This document shows, in pieces, positions 30,154 through 40,217 of a stretch of DNA of 64,000 nt. Position 1 is the stretch's first letter, and every line of letters begins with the position of its first letter. A program made the translations under genes and the position numbers. The stretch is from Shewanella sp. c952 (GTDB lineage: Bacteria > Pseudomonadota > Gammaproteobacteria > Enterobacterales > Shewanellaceae), in contig NZ_BPEW01000021.1 of the NCBI RefSeq assembly GCF_019654975.1, forward strand, positions 25,623-89,622, in the 5' to 3' direction. The notes beneath the pieces are model-generated. The model did no database searches. It had not been told where the DNA came from and saw only the letters and a list, made by a program, of their open reading frames with translations.

Positions 30154-30447
30154 TTAACGGCCGGACACGACTTGATTTTTACACATCAAGTTCTTACCGT
30201 CGGCAACGCACAAGTGGCCACATATATAGTCTGGATTTTTATCATCACTCAAGCGCAGCAAGCCTTTACCTTTAGCATGACACTGCTCAATTGATGCATA
30301 GTAGCCGCTGATGAACTCTCCAGAGTGCTCCACATTAGGCTTTACTGCTGCATCAGGATAATAAAGCAGCGTCCATTCTGGTGAATCGGTACAAGCTGTT
30401 AAGCCAAGAGTTATAAAAGTAATTAAGCATATTAGGCGTAATTTCAT
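30154..30447 (-). CDS. Small lipoprotein of unknown function
   Basis: With the start at 30447 the protein (97 residues) has a lipoprotein signal peptide ending in the lipobox LTAC near residue 19. It is followed by a short periplasmic domain with four cysteines (QCHAKG, YICGHLC, LMCKNQ) that may form disulfides. AGGATC precedes the ATG at a good distance. A longer in-frame start at 30513 would run through the terminator hairpin of the upstream gene and is rejected. The function is unknown. Confidence 0.7.
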   Translation of the reverse strand: MKLRLICLITFITLGLTACTDSPEWTLLYYPDAAVKPNVEHSGEFISGYYASIEQCHAKGKGLLRLSDDKNPDYICGHLCVADGKNLMCKNQVVSGR

Positions 30448-30467
30448 GCTAAAGATCCTATAAATAA

Positions 30468-30493
30468 AAAAGGCGAACAGATGTTCGCCTTTT
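30468..30493 (-). terminator. Terminator after the Pro-Glu repeat gene
   Basis: AAAAGGCGAAC (30468-30478) and GTTCGCCTTTT (30483-30493) form a perfect 11-bp stem; on the minus strand it runs into T residues. It separates the Pro-Glu repeat gene from the small lipoprotein gene. Confidence 0.8.
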
Positions 30494-30558
30494 AGTAAGC
30501 AACTTAAGTCCATTCTACACCGCTTAGATGAGAATTGATGAACTTTACTGTGATTACA

Positions 30559-31323
<765 letters not shown>

Positions 31324-31669
31324 TGTGTTCCACCAGTGGTTGGCCAGAGACTCAATCTGTGAGTCTGTTTAAGCATGTCAAATTGCACGAAAATAGAACG
31401 TTATTATTAATCTATTCTCTTTCCTAAAATCAAGTATTTATACCTATTTTTTAATCGGGTATCAAAAATAGTGCACTATATCGGCCAATTTAGTCAAAAA
31501 GGCAGCATAATTCAGTTGAAATAGTTCACTGATAAAATGGAAAGCTTGCACTAAACGGCGTTTTAAAGCGCTATTTTGTGCGCACCTTCAAACTTTAATA
31601 CATGAATTTTGTTTGTCGCTTGGTTGAGTTTTATGATGGTAATAACCCAGTAGCTTACTAAGGTATAAC
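31324..31669. other. Gene-free spacer upstream of ygbA and the repeat gene
   Basis: The two flanking genes diverge from here, so both promoters must lie in this AT-rich stretch. I see no gene, no RNA signal and no operator that I could defend. Confidence 0.5.
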
Positions 31670-32065
31670 ATGGCTTTTGAACAACTATTAACTGGCAAAT
31701 TACTTAGCGAGTTTAAAACCATCTCTGCAATGGTTGATATCTATTGCAAAGCACACCATAAAAGCACTGATGGCGATGTTTGTCAGGACTGCCAAGAATT
31801 CAAAGAATATGCTCATACGCGCCTAGACCGATGTCCATATGGACAAGATAAGCCAACGTGTAATAAGTGCCCTGTACATTGTTACAAACCACATATGAAA
31901 CAAAAAGCTCGCGAAATAATGATATTCGCAGGCCCTAGAATGTTACTTCCACACCCTATCATGGCCATTAGGCATTTACTCTCTGAGCGTAAAGATGCGC
32001 CTGGCAAGCCACCAGTAGAAGCTTCAAACAGACATCTTCGCATTAAAGTTAAGTCTGAAAGTTAA
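31670..32065 (+). CDS. ygbA: YgbA-like protein (nitrous-oxide-stimulated promoter family)
   Basis: The 131-residue protein has the family's cysteine pattern: YCKAHH, CQDCQEF, RCPYGQDKPTCNKCPVHCY, followed by KQKAREIMIFAGPRMLLPHPIMA. This matches E. coli YgbA, a small cysteine-rich protein of the NsrR nitric-oxide regulon. AAGGTA precedes the ATG by four bases. Its role is unknown; a link to nitrosative stress is inferred from the relative. Confidence 0.82.
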   Translation: MAFEQLLTGKLLSEFKTISAMVDIYCKAHHKSTDGDVCQDCQEFKEYAHTRLDRCPYGQDKPTCNKCPVHCYKPHMKQKAREIMIFAGPRMLLPHPIMAIRHLLSERKDAPGKPPVEASNRHLRIKVKSES

Positions 32066-32279
32066 CCTTCTAAGCACTGCTGGCTAACTCTGCTGGTTGC
32101 AGACAAATTATATATCTGACTCATTCTATTGAGAAAACATCCCTAAGCGCACAATACTCTCAAACTAGTGTTATGCGCTTTCTTGTTGTATCTAAGATTC
32201 ACTACTAGACTTTCGGAAAGTAAACGGACTTATTTGAACAGCGCTGTAATAGCAATATTGCTCGCTGGGACCATTCAGC

Positions 32280-33497
32280 ATGGAGGCTGCAGCTTTGACT
32301 AAAGAGATCCTGCTCGTAGAAGACAATAAGGTCATGTTGTTGATGATGTCGCAGATGTTGTCTTCGCGCGGATATAAAGTCGTGACCGCCAAGCACGGTA
32401 TAGATGCACTCTCACAGCTCAAATCTCACCCCGACATTCAGCTTGTTCTTAGCGACTGGATGATGCCAGAGTTAACCGGTATCGAACTTTGTTACCAGCT
32501 AAAATCTCCTGAGTACGACCGCTATATCTTCTTCGTTCTACTTTCAGGCCGAGACGATAAAGAATCAATTGTGGAAGGCATCAACGCTGGCGCAAATGAT
32601 TTTGTCGCAAAAGATACCAACATCAATGAACTTGATGCCAGACTAAAGGCTGGCTTTAGAACGCTTGAATTGCACAACCAGCTAGTGGCTAAAAATATCG
32701 AGCTCGATCGTGCCTACGCCACCATAAAACAAGATCTCGAGTCAGCCAGCGACCTCATTCAACGTATGCTACCAAACCAAACAAGCTTTAAAGGCGTAGA
32801 AATTAACTACACCCATATTCCCAGTGCACAAATTGGCGGTGATATGCTGGGCTGTATGCAACTCGATGAAGAACACATAGCCGTTTATCTGTTTGATGTT
32901 GCCGGGCACGGTGTTGCTTCCGCCTTAATGTCATTTTCTATTCAGCAAAGTATCAGCTCAAATTCAGGCACCGCCTCCAATGTTAAACGTAAGAAAGATA
33001 CTGACCCCTTTTATAGCCTTATCGAGCCAAATGAAGTCATCTCTCACCTAAATCAAAGTTATATCAGCCAAGATCAAAATAACCTGTATTTCACTATGGT
33101 TTATGCGGTCTTAAATACTAAGAGCGGCCTTTTAAGCTATGCCTTTGCTGGTCACCCACCGATAATTTGGCTGAAGAAATCAGAACATTGTAGTGAATTT
33201 ATCGAGCAAGATAGCTTTGTAGCCGGCATGTTCGACTTTGCAGAATACAAAACTGAGCAGATAAAGCTTAAGCCGGGAGATCGCGTATTCCTATATTCCG
33301 ACGGCATCACAGAAGCGGAAGATCAGCAAAAAAATCAATACTCTGAAGTGAGGTTAAAACAACTCGTTCTGGAGCAGAGCGATAAACCAAGAGATCAGCA
33401 AACCGACAGTATCGTCCAAGCCGTTAGTACTTGGGCTGGCATAACACAGTTCGATGATGATATCAGCCTGCTTGCCCTTGAGTGGCAAGGCGAATAG
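32280..33497 (+). CDS. Response regulator with PP2C/SpoIIE phosphatase output
   Basis: The 405-residue protein has a receiver domain at about residues 8-125 with acidic Asp15, phospho-acceptor Asp59 and Lys111. A short coiled linker leads to a PP2C/SpoIIE phosphatase domain at about 175-403 (SAQIGGDMLG, FDVAGHGVASALMS, FAGHPPIIW, LYSDGITEAED, FDDDISLLAL). Phosphorylation should switch the phosphatase that removes phosphate from the STAS protein encoded 12 bases downstream. This arrangement resembles HsbR, CrsR and SypE regulators. A TTG at 32295 with GGAGG eight bases before it is an alternative start. Confidence 0.9.
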   Translation: MEAAALTKEILLVEDNKVMLLMMSQMLSSRGYKVVTAKHGIDALSQLKSHPDIQLVLSDWMMPELTGIELCYQLKSPEYDRYIFFVLLSGRDDKESIVEGINAGANDFVAKDTNINELDARLKAGFRTLELHNQLVAKNIELDRAYATIKQDLESASDLIQRMLPNQTSFKGVEINYTHIPSAQIGGDMLGCMQLDEEHIAVYLFDVAGHGVASALMSFSIQQSISSNSGTASNVKRKKDTDPFYSLIEPNEVISHLNQSYISQDQNNLYFTMVYAVLNTKSGLLSYAFAGHPPIIWLKKSEHCSEFIEQDSFVAGMFDFAEYKTEQIKLKPGDRVFLYSDGITEAEDQQKNQYSEVRLKQLVLEQSDKPRDQQTDSIVQAVSTWAGITQFDDDISLLALEWQGE

Positions 33498-33509
33498 AGA
33501 GGAAACACT

Positions 33510-33842
33510 ATGCAATTCGATATTATAGAAAAAGGCCAGTACACCATAGTTCAAATCAATGAAGGTCGTTTTGATGCCAAACTAGCTCCGGCATTTAGAG
33601 AGCAACTAGAGCAAGTCAAAGGCAATATTCGTGACCACTTAGTACTAGATTTAGGACAAGTACGCTTTATGGATAGCAGTGGACTCGGTGCGGTAATGGG
33701 CGCTTATAAAATGCTGCGCAATACCAAAATAAGCATTGTTAACCCACAAAAGCCCGTCACGGATCTGCTCAAACTAACCCGTATGGACAAACTAATTCTC
33801 AGCCACCCAACAATTGAAGATGCACTGGCTCCAACCGCTTAA
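33510..33842 (+). CDS. STAS-domain anti-sigma-factor antagonist
   Basis: The 110-residue single-domain protein is of the SpoIIAA/RsbV type. The conserved phosphorylation site is in RFMDSSGLGAVMG (Ser56/Ser57). The HATPase protein encoded at 35059 should phosphorylate it and the upstream PP2C should reverse this. GAGGA precedes the ATG. The 3' end overlaps the long reading frame of the next gene, but that gene's real start lies beyond the stop. Confidence 0.92.
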   Translation: MQFDIIEKGQYTIVQINEGRFDAKLAPAFREQLEQVKGNIRDHLVLDLGQVRFMDSSGLGAVMGAYKMLRNTKISIVNPQKPVTDLLKLTRMDKLILSHPTIEDALAPTA

Positions 33843-33855
33843 AGAGGTAGATGTT

Positions 33856-35049
33856 ATGAAAGGAATGATCTTAGCCGCAGGGAAAGGCACGCGTATTAAG
33901 CCAATATCTTACGCAATTCCAAAGCCGATGGTGCCAATTTTGGGGAAACCCGTAATGGAATCGATGATCCAACTATTTGCCAAAAATGGCATAGATAAAA
34001 TAGTGATCAACACCAGCCACTTGGCTGAAATTATCGAAAACTATTTTGGCGATGGTCACCATTTCAATGTGCAGCTTTCCTATTCATATGAAGCCAAAGA
34101 AGTTAACGGGAAGTTTGTTAGCCAAGCATTAGGTTCAGCTGGCGGTATGAGAAAAGTGCAAGATTTCTCAGGCTTTTTCGACGAAACTTTTGTGGTAGTT
34201 TGCGGCGATGCTTGGATCGATCTCGATCTAAAAGCAGCCGTCGAACATCACAAGAAGCACGGCGGTATCGCCACTATTATCACTCGCGAGGTGCCCTCTT
34301 CTGAAGTGAACAAATACGGCGTTGTGGTTACAGATAAATATGAGCAAGTGGTTAGCTTTCAGGAAAAGCCACTAGAGTCAGAGGCGCTATCAAACAAGAT
34401 CAATACTGGCATCTATATTTTCGAGCCCGCCATCTTTGACTTCATCCCCAAAAATACTGAGTTTGACATTGGTAGCGATCTATTTCCTCTGTTAGTCGAA
34501 AGAAAAGCGCATTTCTATGCCGTTAATATGGACTTCCAATGGCTAGATGTTGGTAAGGTTAAAGACGTCTGGGAAGTGACCAGTGATATATTGAATGGAA
34601 AAGTGAAAGGCTATCCAATTCCTGGCACCCAGTTAGCACCCGGCATTTGGGTGGGTATCAATACCCAAATTGATATCTCTAAATGTAAGATCACTCCGCC
34701 AGTAATTATTAGCAGTGGCTGTGAAATTCAAAATGGCGCGACCATCATAGGTCCAGCTGTTGTGGGGGCTAATTGCAAAGTCGACGCTAAGAGTCTTGTC
34801 AGCAATACCCTCATCTGCGATTACATCCACTTAGCTAATGACGCCTACATCGTTAACAAAACCATGTTTGGTGATTACCTATTAGGGCACGACGGTTATA
34901 CCCAGCTGTTGGCCGACTGTCAGTACGTGCATATTCTGAAAAACCGTAATGTTTCACGCCCTTTAACGGGACAAGCCACTATCAATGATTTCTATAATGC
35001 ACTGCAAACACCAATCACTGCTCCTGTGCCACTACAACAGGTGAAATAA
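33856..35049 (+). CDS. Sugar nucleotidyltransferase with left-handed beta-helix domain
   Basis: The 397-residue protein begins MKGMILAAGKGTRIKPIS, the nucleotidyltransferase signature, with PKPMVPILGKPVMESMI next. The C-terminal quarter (CKITPPVIISSGCEIQNGAT, IIGPAVVGANCKVDAKS) has the hexapeptide pattern of a left-handed beta helix. It resembles glucose-1- or mannose-1-phosphate nucleotidyltransferases and would make an activated sugar for the glycosyltransferases of this cluster. The sugar cannot be told from sequence. GAGGTAG precedes the ATG; the longer frame overlapping the STAS gene is rejected. Confidence 0.88.
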   Translation: MKGMILAAGKGTRIKPISYAIPKPMVPILGKPVMESMIQLFAKNGIDKIVINTSHLAEIIENYFGDGHHFNVQLSYSYEAKEVNGKFVSQALGSAGGMRKVQDFSGFFDETFVVVCGDAWIDLDLKAAVEHHKKHGGIATIITREVPSSEVNKYGVVVTDKYEQVVSFQEKPLESEALSNKINTGIYIFEPAIFDFIPKNTEFDIGSDLFPLLVERKAHFYAVNMDFQWLDVGKVKDVWEVTSDILNGKVKGYPIPGTQLAPGIWVGINTQIDISKCKITPPVIISSGCEIQNGATIIGPAVVGANCKVDAKSLVSNTLICDYIHLANDAYIVNKTMFGDYLLGHDGYTQLLADCQYVHILKNRNVSRPLTGQATINDFYNALQTPITAPVPLQQVK

Positions 35050-35058
35050 GGTCAACTT

Positions 35059-35508
35059 ATGGATGTGAACACAAGGACGTTTCACAAAGAGTACCTCAGC
35101 AGCTTAGAGGCATCTAGAGAGGTCGCGGAAGACATAGTGCCTTACTGGAATAGCTTAGGACTTAATGAACTGATTATAGGGCAAATGGAGCTTTGTCTTG
35201 TTGAGGTGGTCAACAATGTTTTTGAGCATGCCTACAGCAATAACGAAGGCGACAAGTTTGTAGCGAAATCCTATTTGACTAAGGCTCAAAATATAATCCT
35301 AGAAATCTCTGATTTTGGTCATTCAATGCCAAGTGGCGTGCTTGAAGAGCTATTGAGTACAGACTTTGTAGAACCACTAGCCGACGACCCAGAAACTTGG
35401 CTACAGAGCAAACGAGGACTGAAGATCATTCAGGAGCTATCAGACAAGTTAGAGTATTTTTCACACCAAAATCGCAACACATTAAAGCTACAAAAAAGCG
35501 CAAGCTGA
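35059..35508 (+). CDS. RsbW/SpoIIAB-like ATP-binding anti-sigma-type kinase
   Basis: The 149-residue protein is a lone HATPase domain. The N box is in ELCLVEVVNNVFEHAYS (Glu49, Asn53), the G1 box in ISDFGHSMPSG (Asp85, Gly87), and the G2 region in SKRGLKIIQELSD near residues 117-129. It should bind and phosphorylate the STAS protein, and bind a second target when the STAS protein is phosphorylated. The target is normally a sigma factor, but none is encoded in this window. It lies between the nucleotidyltransferase and the synthase-like glycosyltransferase. Confidence 0.88.
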   Translation: MDVNTRTFHKEYLSSLEASREVAEDIVPYWNSLGLNELIIGQMELCLVEVVNNVFEHAYSNNEGDKFVAKSYLTKAQNIILEISDFGHSMPSGVLEELLSTDFVEPLADDPETWLQSKRGLKIIQELSDKLEYFSHQNRNTLKLQKSAS

Positions 35509-35608
35509 ACCAATATTAATTGCAGTTCAGCCCATGCGGCAAGACTTGAGGTAGCCACAAGATAAAAGCGCCTTAGTCAAAACCGATAAGTGCACGGAGA
35601 ATAGATAA

Positions 35609-37468
35609 ATGGACTTTTACTTCAGTGAGTTTGAAAAGCGAACTCCACCGCAACCTGCAAGCTATAGCGCATCAAGAGAGCTACTTTATCAGTATCTAGC
35701 AACCTGTAATATTGCGCTAGGTATCTGGTATCTCGTGTGGCGTTGGGGATTTGCGCTCAATTACGATGCGATGTGGTTTTCGCTACCGCTGGCTTTTGCA
35801 GAGTCCTGTGCGTTTGTCGGTTCAGTGCTGTTTGCTTTTAACCTATGGAAGACTGCTGACGAGCCGATTAAGAATCCACCAGCCACGATAAATGAATGCA
35901 TTATTGACCCCATGGATGATAGACCCATCGCTGTCGATATCATGTTTCCTACCTACGATGAGGAACCCGAGTTAGTTGCTCTTAGTATTCGAGATGCCTT
36001 AAATGTGCGTTACCCTCACGAAATAGAGACCCGTATTTTTATTCTCGATGATGGCCGTCGCCCTGAAATGGCACAGCTTGCTGCCGACATGGGGGTTGAG
36101 TACATCACTCGTGATAATAATATTGGTTATAAAGCCGGTAACTTGCGCAACGCACTTGAACAAACCTACGGCGATTTTATTGTTATTTGCGATGCGGATA
36201 CTCGCCCTTTTCCCAGTATTTTAGAAAATACCTTAGGCTACTTTAAAGACCCCGACGTAGCTTGGGTGCAAACACCACAGTGGTTCTTCGATCTCCCAGC
36301 AGGAGAAAGATTACCTGCTTGGCTCAAGAAGCGCTTAGGAACACCGATTAGTTGGCTCGGTACGGCATTTGAGAAGATCTATGGCCCAGTCACACTCGGG
36401 CGTGACCCATACGCCAACGATCCACAGATGTTTTACGACGTAATACAACGTCGCCGTAATTGGGCCAATGCTTCATTCTGCTGCGGCGCTGGCTCGATTC
36501 ATCGCCGTGAAGCTGTCATGGAGGCTGCACTAAGAAGTTATAGCCAACAGATCAGTAAAGAGCATGAGGAAGTTGAAAAACAGATCCGCAAACTCACGAA
36601 AGAAAAAAATGTCGATAGAAATATCTCCGCTAACCTGCGGCAAGAGATCATCTTCGATACTGAATTTACACCCTACAAATTTCATGTTTCCGAAGATATT
36701 TACACCTCGCTTATCCTTCATGGTGATACCGAACGAGAATGGCGATCCATTCAACATCCTCAAATCGAAAGCAAGATGCTATCGCCGCAAGACTTACAGA
36801 GCTGGACAGTACAACGCTTTAAATATTCGGGCGGTTCGATAGATATCTTCATGAATGATAATCCATTATTTAAAAAAGGCATGAATCTAAAACAGAAGCT
36901 AATGTATGGCGCCAGCTTTTGGTCTAATCTTTCAGCGATTTGGAATATCATCTTCTTAGCCTGTCCAATCGTGTATTTCCTTACCAGCATTGCGCCTGTC
37001 AGTGCTTACGACACAACATTCTATATGCACTTTCTACCTTTTGTTATTACTGCAGAACTTGCGATGATGGTCGGTACTTGGGGCGTTGCGGGTTACCAAG
37101 GCAAAACAAATTTCCTCTCTTTTTTTCCGGTCAACTTACGGGCTTTATGGACAGTTCTACGCGGTAAAAAAATCAGTTTTCCCACCACTCCAAAAAATCG
37201 TCAGCAAGGTTTATTCCTACACCTGGTGATCCCACAAATCTCAGTATTTGTACTCAGCCTTGGCAGTATGATTTTTGCCTGGTACGCCTACAGTAGTCAC
37301 TCATTTGGCAGCTACTCCCTCGGCGGACTGATCCTCAATAGTTTTTGGACCATCAATAACATGATGGCCATGTGGGGCATGATCGCCGCCGCATGCTGGT
37401 CACCGCCAGCAGATGATGTACCTACCACAGTTGAAACCACCAAGGAGTTAGATTATGGAATCGAGTAG
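35609..37468 (+). CDS. Cellulose-synthase-like GT2 membrane glycosyltransferase
   Basis: The 619-residue protein has two N-terminal transmembrane helices, a large cytoplasmic GT2 domain and about five C-terminal helices. The catalytic features are those of processive beta-glycan synthases: LDDGRRPEMAQLA, the DAD motif at Asp195-Asp197, the SED motif at Glu362-Asp363, and a QxxRW-like element reading QSWTVQRFKYSGG. It has no PilZ domain, so c-di-GMP control of the BcsA kind is not expected. The polymer is unknown. It overlaps the following DUF3131 gene by 14 bases. Confidence 0.9.
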   Translation: MDFYFSEFEKRTPPQPASYSASRELLYQYLATCNIALGIWYLVWRWGFALNYDAMWFSLPLAFAESCAFVGSVLFAFNLWKTADEPIKNPPATINECIIDPMDDRPIAVDIMFPTYDEEPELVALSIRDALNVRYPHEIETRIFILDDGRRPEMAQLAADMGVEYITRDNNIGYKAGNLRNALEQTYGDFIVICDADTRPFPSILENTLGYFKDPDVAWVQTPQWFFDLPAGERLPAWLKKRLGTPISWLGTAFEKIYGPVTLGRDPYANDPQMFYDVIQRRRNWANASFCCGAGSIHRREAVMEAALRSYSQQISKEHEEVEKQIRKLTKEKNVDRNISANLRQEIIFDTEFTPYKFHVSEDIYTSLILHGDTEREWRSIQHPQIESKMLSPQDLQSWTVQRFKYSGGSIDIFMNDNPLFKKGMNLKQKLMYGASFWSNLSAIWNIIFLACPIVYFLTSIAPVSAYDTTFYMHFLPFVITAELAMMVGTWGVAGYQGKTNFLSFFPVNLRALWTVLRGKKISFPTTPKNRQQGLFLHLVIPQISVFVLSLGSMIFAWYAYSSHSFGSYSLGGLILNSFWTINNMMAMWGMIAAACWSPPADDVPTTVETTKELDYGIE

Positions 37469-38789
37469 CTCATTTGTAAAAGCGCGTCACCATATCGTGT
37501 TCTTAGCAGGGCTATTTACGGCACTCGCCATCGCTTTCACAATCGAAACCCGTGAATACAATCAAGTGATGGGCAATCTCTCTTTCGCACCATCTGAGCC
37601 CATTCCTTTCAGAGAAAGCCGAGTATTGACTGATCAAGAATATCAGTGGGCAAAAACTGCTTGGCGCTACTTCGAAAATAATTATCAAGACAATACAGGC
37701 TTAGTCAACTCAGTAGATAGCTACCCTTCAACAACCATGTGGGATACAGCATCTTATCTAATGGCACTCATCTCAGCCCATCGCCTTAACGTGATTAGCT
37801 ATGACGAATTCAACCTAAAAATGGAGAAGGTGTTAGTCACCTTAGCGCGACTTCCTTTAGTTAGAGATGAGTTACCCAACAAAGCTTACAATACACAAAC
37901 CCTGCAAATGGTTGATTACACGAACCAACCAACAAATGGTACCGATGGCATTGGTTGGTCTGCCATTGATATCGGTCGTATTCTTGTGCCGATGAACATT
38001 CTTATTTGGCAGTACCCCAAGTTCAACAAGCAAGTAAACAGTGTATTGCAACATTGGCAAGTGGGAGAAATGACTAAAGATGGCTACCTATTTGGCTCAA
38101 GACCGGCAGCTTCTGGCGCTGGACTAGAGTTAGTGCAAGAGGGTCGTATTGGTTATGAAGAGTATGCATCGAAAGCATTAAGCCTTATGGGTCGCGATGT
38201 ATTTAATGCTTTAAAATATGCCGACTATCTGAAGCTGATTACCATTGATGGCATTGAAGTTCCGACTGATAGCCGCGATCCCGCCAAGTATCACGCCCAT
38301 AACTATGTGGTAAGTGAATCCTATATTCTCGACAGCATAGAGTTCGGTGCAGACAGTGTGTCACGGATCTTCGCCTTTAGAGTGTATCAAGCCCAAGAAC
38401 AGCGCTACAAGCGCTCTGGCATTATCACTGCGGTCAGCGAGGATAACATCGACCAAGCTCCCTACTTTGTTTACAACACCGTGTTTTCTGATGGTAAAAA
38501 GTGGAACACCATTACCGATACTGGTGAAGATGCCTCTGACTTTAAAACGCTATCAACTAAAGCGGCTTTCGGTTGGTATGCGCTTTATGACACCCCTTAT
38601 GCCGATAAGCTTATCACTGGTGTCGATAGCCTCTATTCCGATAGTAAAGGCTGGTATTCAGGTCTTTACGAAAAGACCGGCGAAGCCAATAAAGCGATTA
38701 CCGCCAACACAAATGGCATCGTCTTAGAGTCATTAGCTTATATTCAAAATGGTGCCTTATTGAATGTCGGCGTAGCAAACCAACTATAG
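37455..38789 (+). CDS. Membrane-anchored DUF3131 protein (paralogue 1)
   Basis: The 444-residue protein has one N-terminal transmembrane anchor (HHIVFLAGLFTALAIAFTI) and an exported domain of the DUF3131 type. Diagnostic motifs are MWDTASYLMALISA, ELPNKAYNTQT, GWSAIDIGRILV, QEGRIGYEEYASKA, DSRDPAKYHAHNY, APYFVYNTVFSDGKKWNTI and NTNGIVLESLAY. The regular helical pattern suggests an alpha/alpha toroid of the glycosidase-like kind, so a role in trimming or modifying the nascent glycan is inferred. It overlaps the synthase gene, so the two proteins are probably made and placed together. Confidence 0.85.
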   Translation: MESSSSFVKARHHIVFLAGLFTALAIAFTIETREYNQVMGNLSFAPSEPIPFRESRVLTDQEYQWAKTAWRYFENNYQDNTGLVNSVDSYPSTTMWDTASYLMALISAHRLNVISYDEFNLKMEKVLVTLARLPLVRDELPNKAYNTQTLQMVDYTNQPTNGTDGIGWSAIDIGRILVPMNILIWQYPKFNKQVNSVLQHWQVGEMTKDGYLFGSRPAASGAGLELVQEGRIGYEEYASKALSLMGRDVFNALKYADYLKLITIDGIEVPTDSRDPAKYHAHNYVVSESYILDSIEFGADSVSRIFAFRVYQAQEQRYKRSGIITAVSEDNIDQAPYFVYNTVFSDGKKWNTITDTGEDASDFKTLSTKAAFGWYALYDTPYADKLITGVDSLYSDSKGWYSGLYEKTGEANKAITANTNGIVLESLAYIQNGALLNVGVANQL

Positions 38790-38799
38790 AGAGGTGCCT

Positions 38800-40194
38800 A
38801 TGAAAATAATTTTAGTGCTATGTATCGCTCTATTTGTGGTTGCATGCGGCAATAGTTACCAAGGTTTTTCTAACGATATCGTTAAGCGACATTCTCATTG
38901 GGATGTTCCCGAGCCACGTTCAGGAGAGTTAACCGAACAAGAGATGGAAATGGCGACTATTGCATGGCAATACTTCGTCAATAACTATCAAGAGTCTACA
39001 GGTATGGTAAATGCGGTAAACGATTACCCCTCGGTCACTTGGTGGGATGCATCATCCTATCTAGCAGGAATGGTCAGTGCCTTGGAGTTTGGCATTATTG
39101 AAAAAGCAGAGTTCGATCGTCGTTTTATCCGCTTTATTGCCACTCTCAATACCATAGACCTATTTATGGGGGAACTACCAAACAAAGCGTATAACACCCA
39201 AACTGCCGCCAAGGTGGATTATGCTAACCAGCCCGGTGAAATTGGTTACTCGGCGCTAGATCTGGGGCGACTACTGATATGGCTCCACATTGTTAAACAT
39301 CGATTTCCACAGTATGCCAGTGCTATCGACTCAGCTGTATTGCGCTGGAACTTCTGCAATGTGGTCGATGAGACTGGCACGATGTTTGGTGCACTGCTAG
39401 AACCTGGCAAACCTGTGCAGTATCTACAAGAAGGTCGCTTAGGCTATGAAGAGTATGCCGCTAAAGGTTTTGAGCTTTGGGGCTTTAATACCAAGCAAGC
39501 CTTGATGCCTGAACCCTACGCCACCATTAATATGTATGGTTACGACATCCCCTATGACACCCGCGATCCACGCAAGCTAAAAGCCCATAGTTATGTGGTA
39601 ACAGAAAGCTATGTCCTTGACGGGATAGAATTTGGTTGGGACGTCACCTCAGATCGCAGCGCACACGACAACAATTATAGCCATGAATGGGTCGCCGAAT
39701 TTGCATTGCAGATCTATCGAGTGCAAGAAAAACGCTACCACGAAACCGGCATTATCACCGCAAGAACCGAGCATCAACTCGCTGGAGCGCCCTACTTTGT
39801 TTACGACACGATTTATACCGATGGCTTTGCCTGGAACACCATTTCAGAAGCGGGTGCTTTCCTGCCTCAATACTCAGCGGTCGCTATCAAGGGCGCTATG
39901 GGAATGTGGGTGTTATGGGACACTGAATATACCGACCTGCTATTTGAGCATGTGAGCCATGTTTATGACCGCGAGAAAGGCTTCTATGAGGGGATATTTG
40001 AGAATGGCACAGGGCTGATTGACACCTTTACCTCCAACAACAACGGTATTCTACTTGAGATCCTACTGTATAAAAAGCAAGGAAAATTACTTCAGTATCA
40101 ATCAACTACTGCGCCTAGTCTATGGGAAAAAGCACTGCAAAGTCCTTTTGGTTATGAAGGCCAATGTTTACCTAGAACAGTTTCAGCTGACTAG
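38800..40194 (+). CDS. DUF3131 lipoprotein (paralogue 2)
   Basis: With the ATG at 38800 after GAGAGGTG the protein has 464 residues and a lipoprotein signal ending in the lipobox VVAC. The DUF3131 domain keeps all motifs of paralogue 1: WWDASSYLAGMVSA, ELPNKAYNTQT, GYSALDLGRLLIW, QEGRLGYEEYAAKG, DTRDPRKLKAHSY and APYFVYDTIYTDGFAWNTI. The gap to the previous gene is 10 bases. It should sit on the periplasmic face of a membrane. The function is unknown beyond the link to glycan synthesis given by its neighbours. Confidence 0.85.
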   Translation: MKIILVLCIALFVVACGNSYQGFSNDIVKRHSHWDVPEPRSGELTEQEMEMATIAWQYFVNNYQESTGMVNAVNDYPSVTWWDASSYLAGMVSALEFGIIEKAEFDRRFIRFIATLNTIDLFMGELPNKAYNTQTAAKVDYANQPGEIGYSALDLGRLLIWLHIVKHRFPQYASAIDSAVLRWNFCNVVDETGTMFGALLEPGKPVQYLQEGRLGYEEYAAKGFELWGFNTKQALMPEPYATINMYGYDIPYDTRDPRKLKAHSYVVTESYVLDGIEFGWDVTSDRSAHDNNYSHEWVAEFALQIYRVQEKRYHETGIITARTEHQLAGAPYFVYDTIYTDGFAWNTISEAGAFLPQYSAVAIKGAMGMWVLWDTEYTDLLFEHVSHVYDREKGFYEGIFENGTGLIDTFTSNNNGILLEILLYKKQGKLLQYQSTTAPSLWEKALQSPFGYEGQCLPRTVSAD

Positions 40195-40217
40195 TTCAGC
40201 AACCTAACTGGGGTCAT

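Noticed and set aside
32066..32279. Sigma-54 type promoter before the glycan cluster (TGGC...TTGC)
   Set aside because: The spacing between the GG and GC elements is too long for a sigma-54 promoter.
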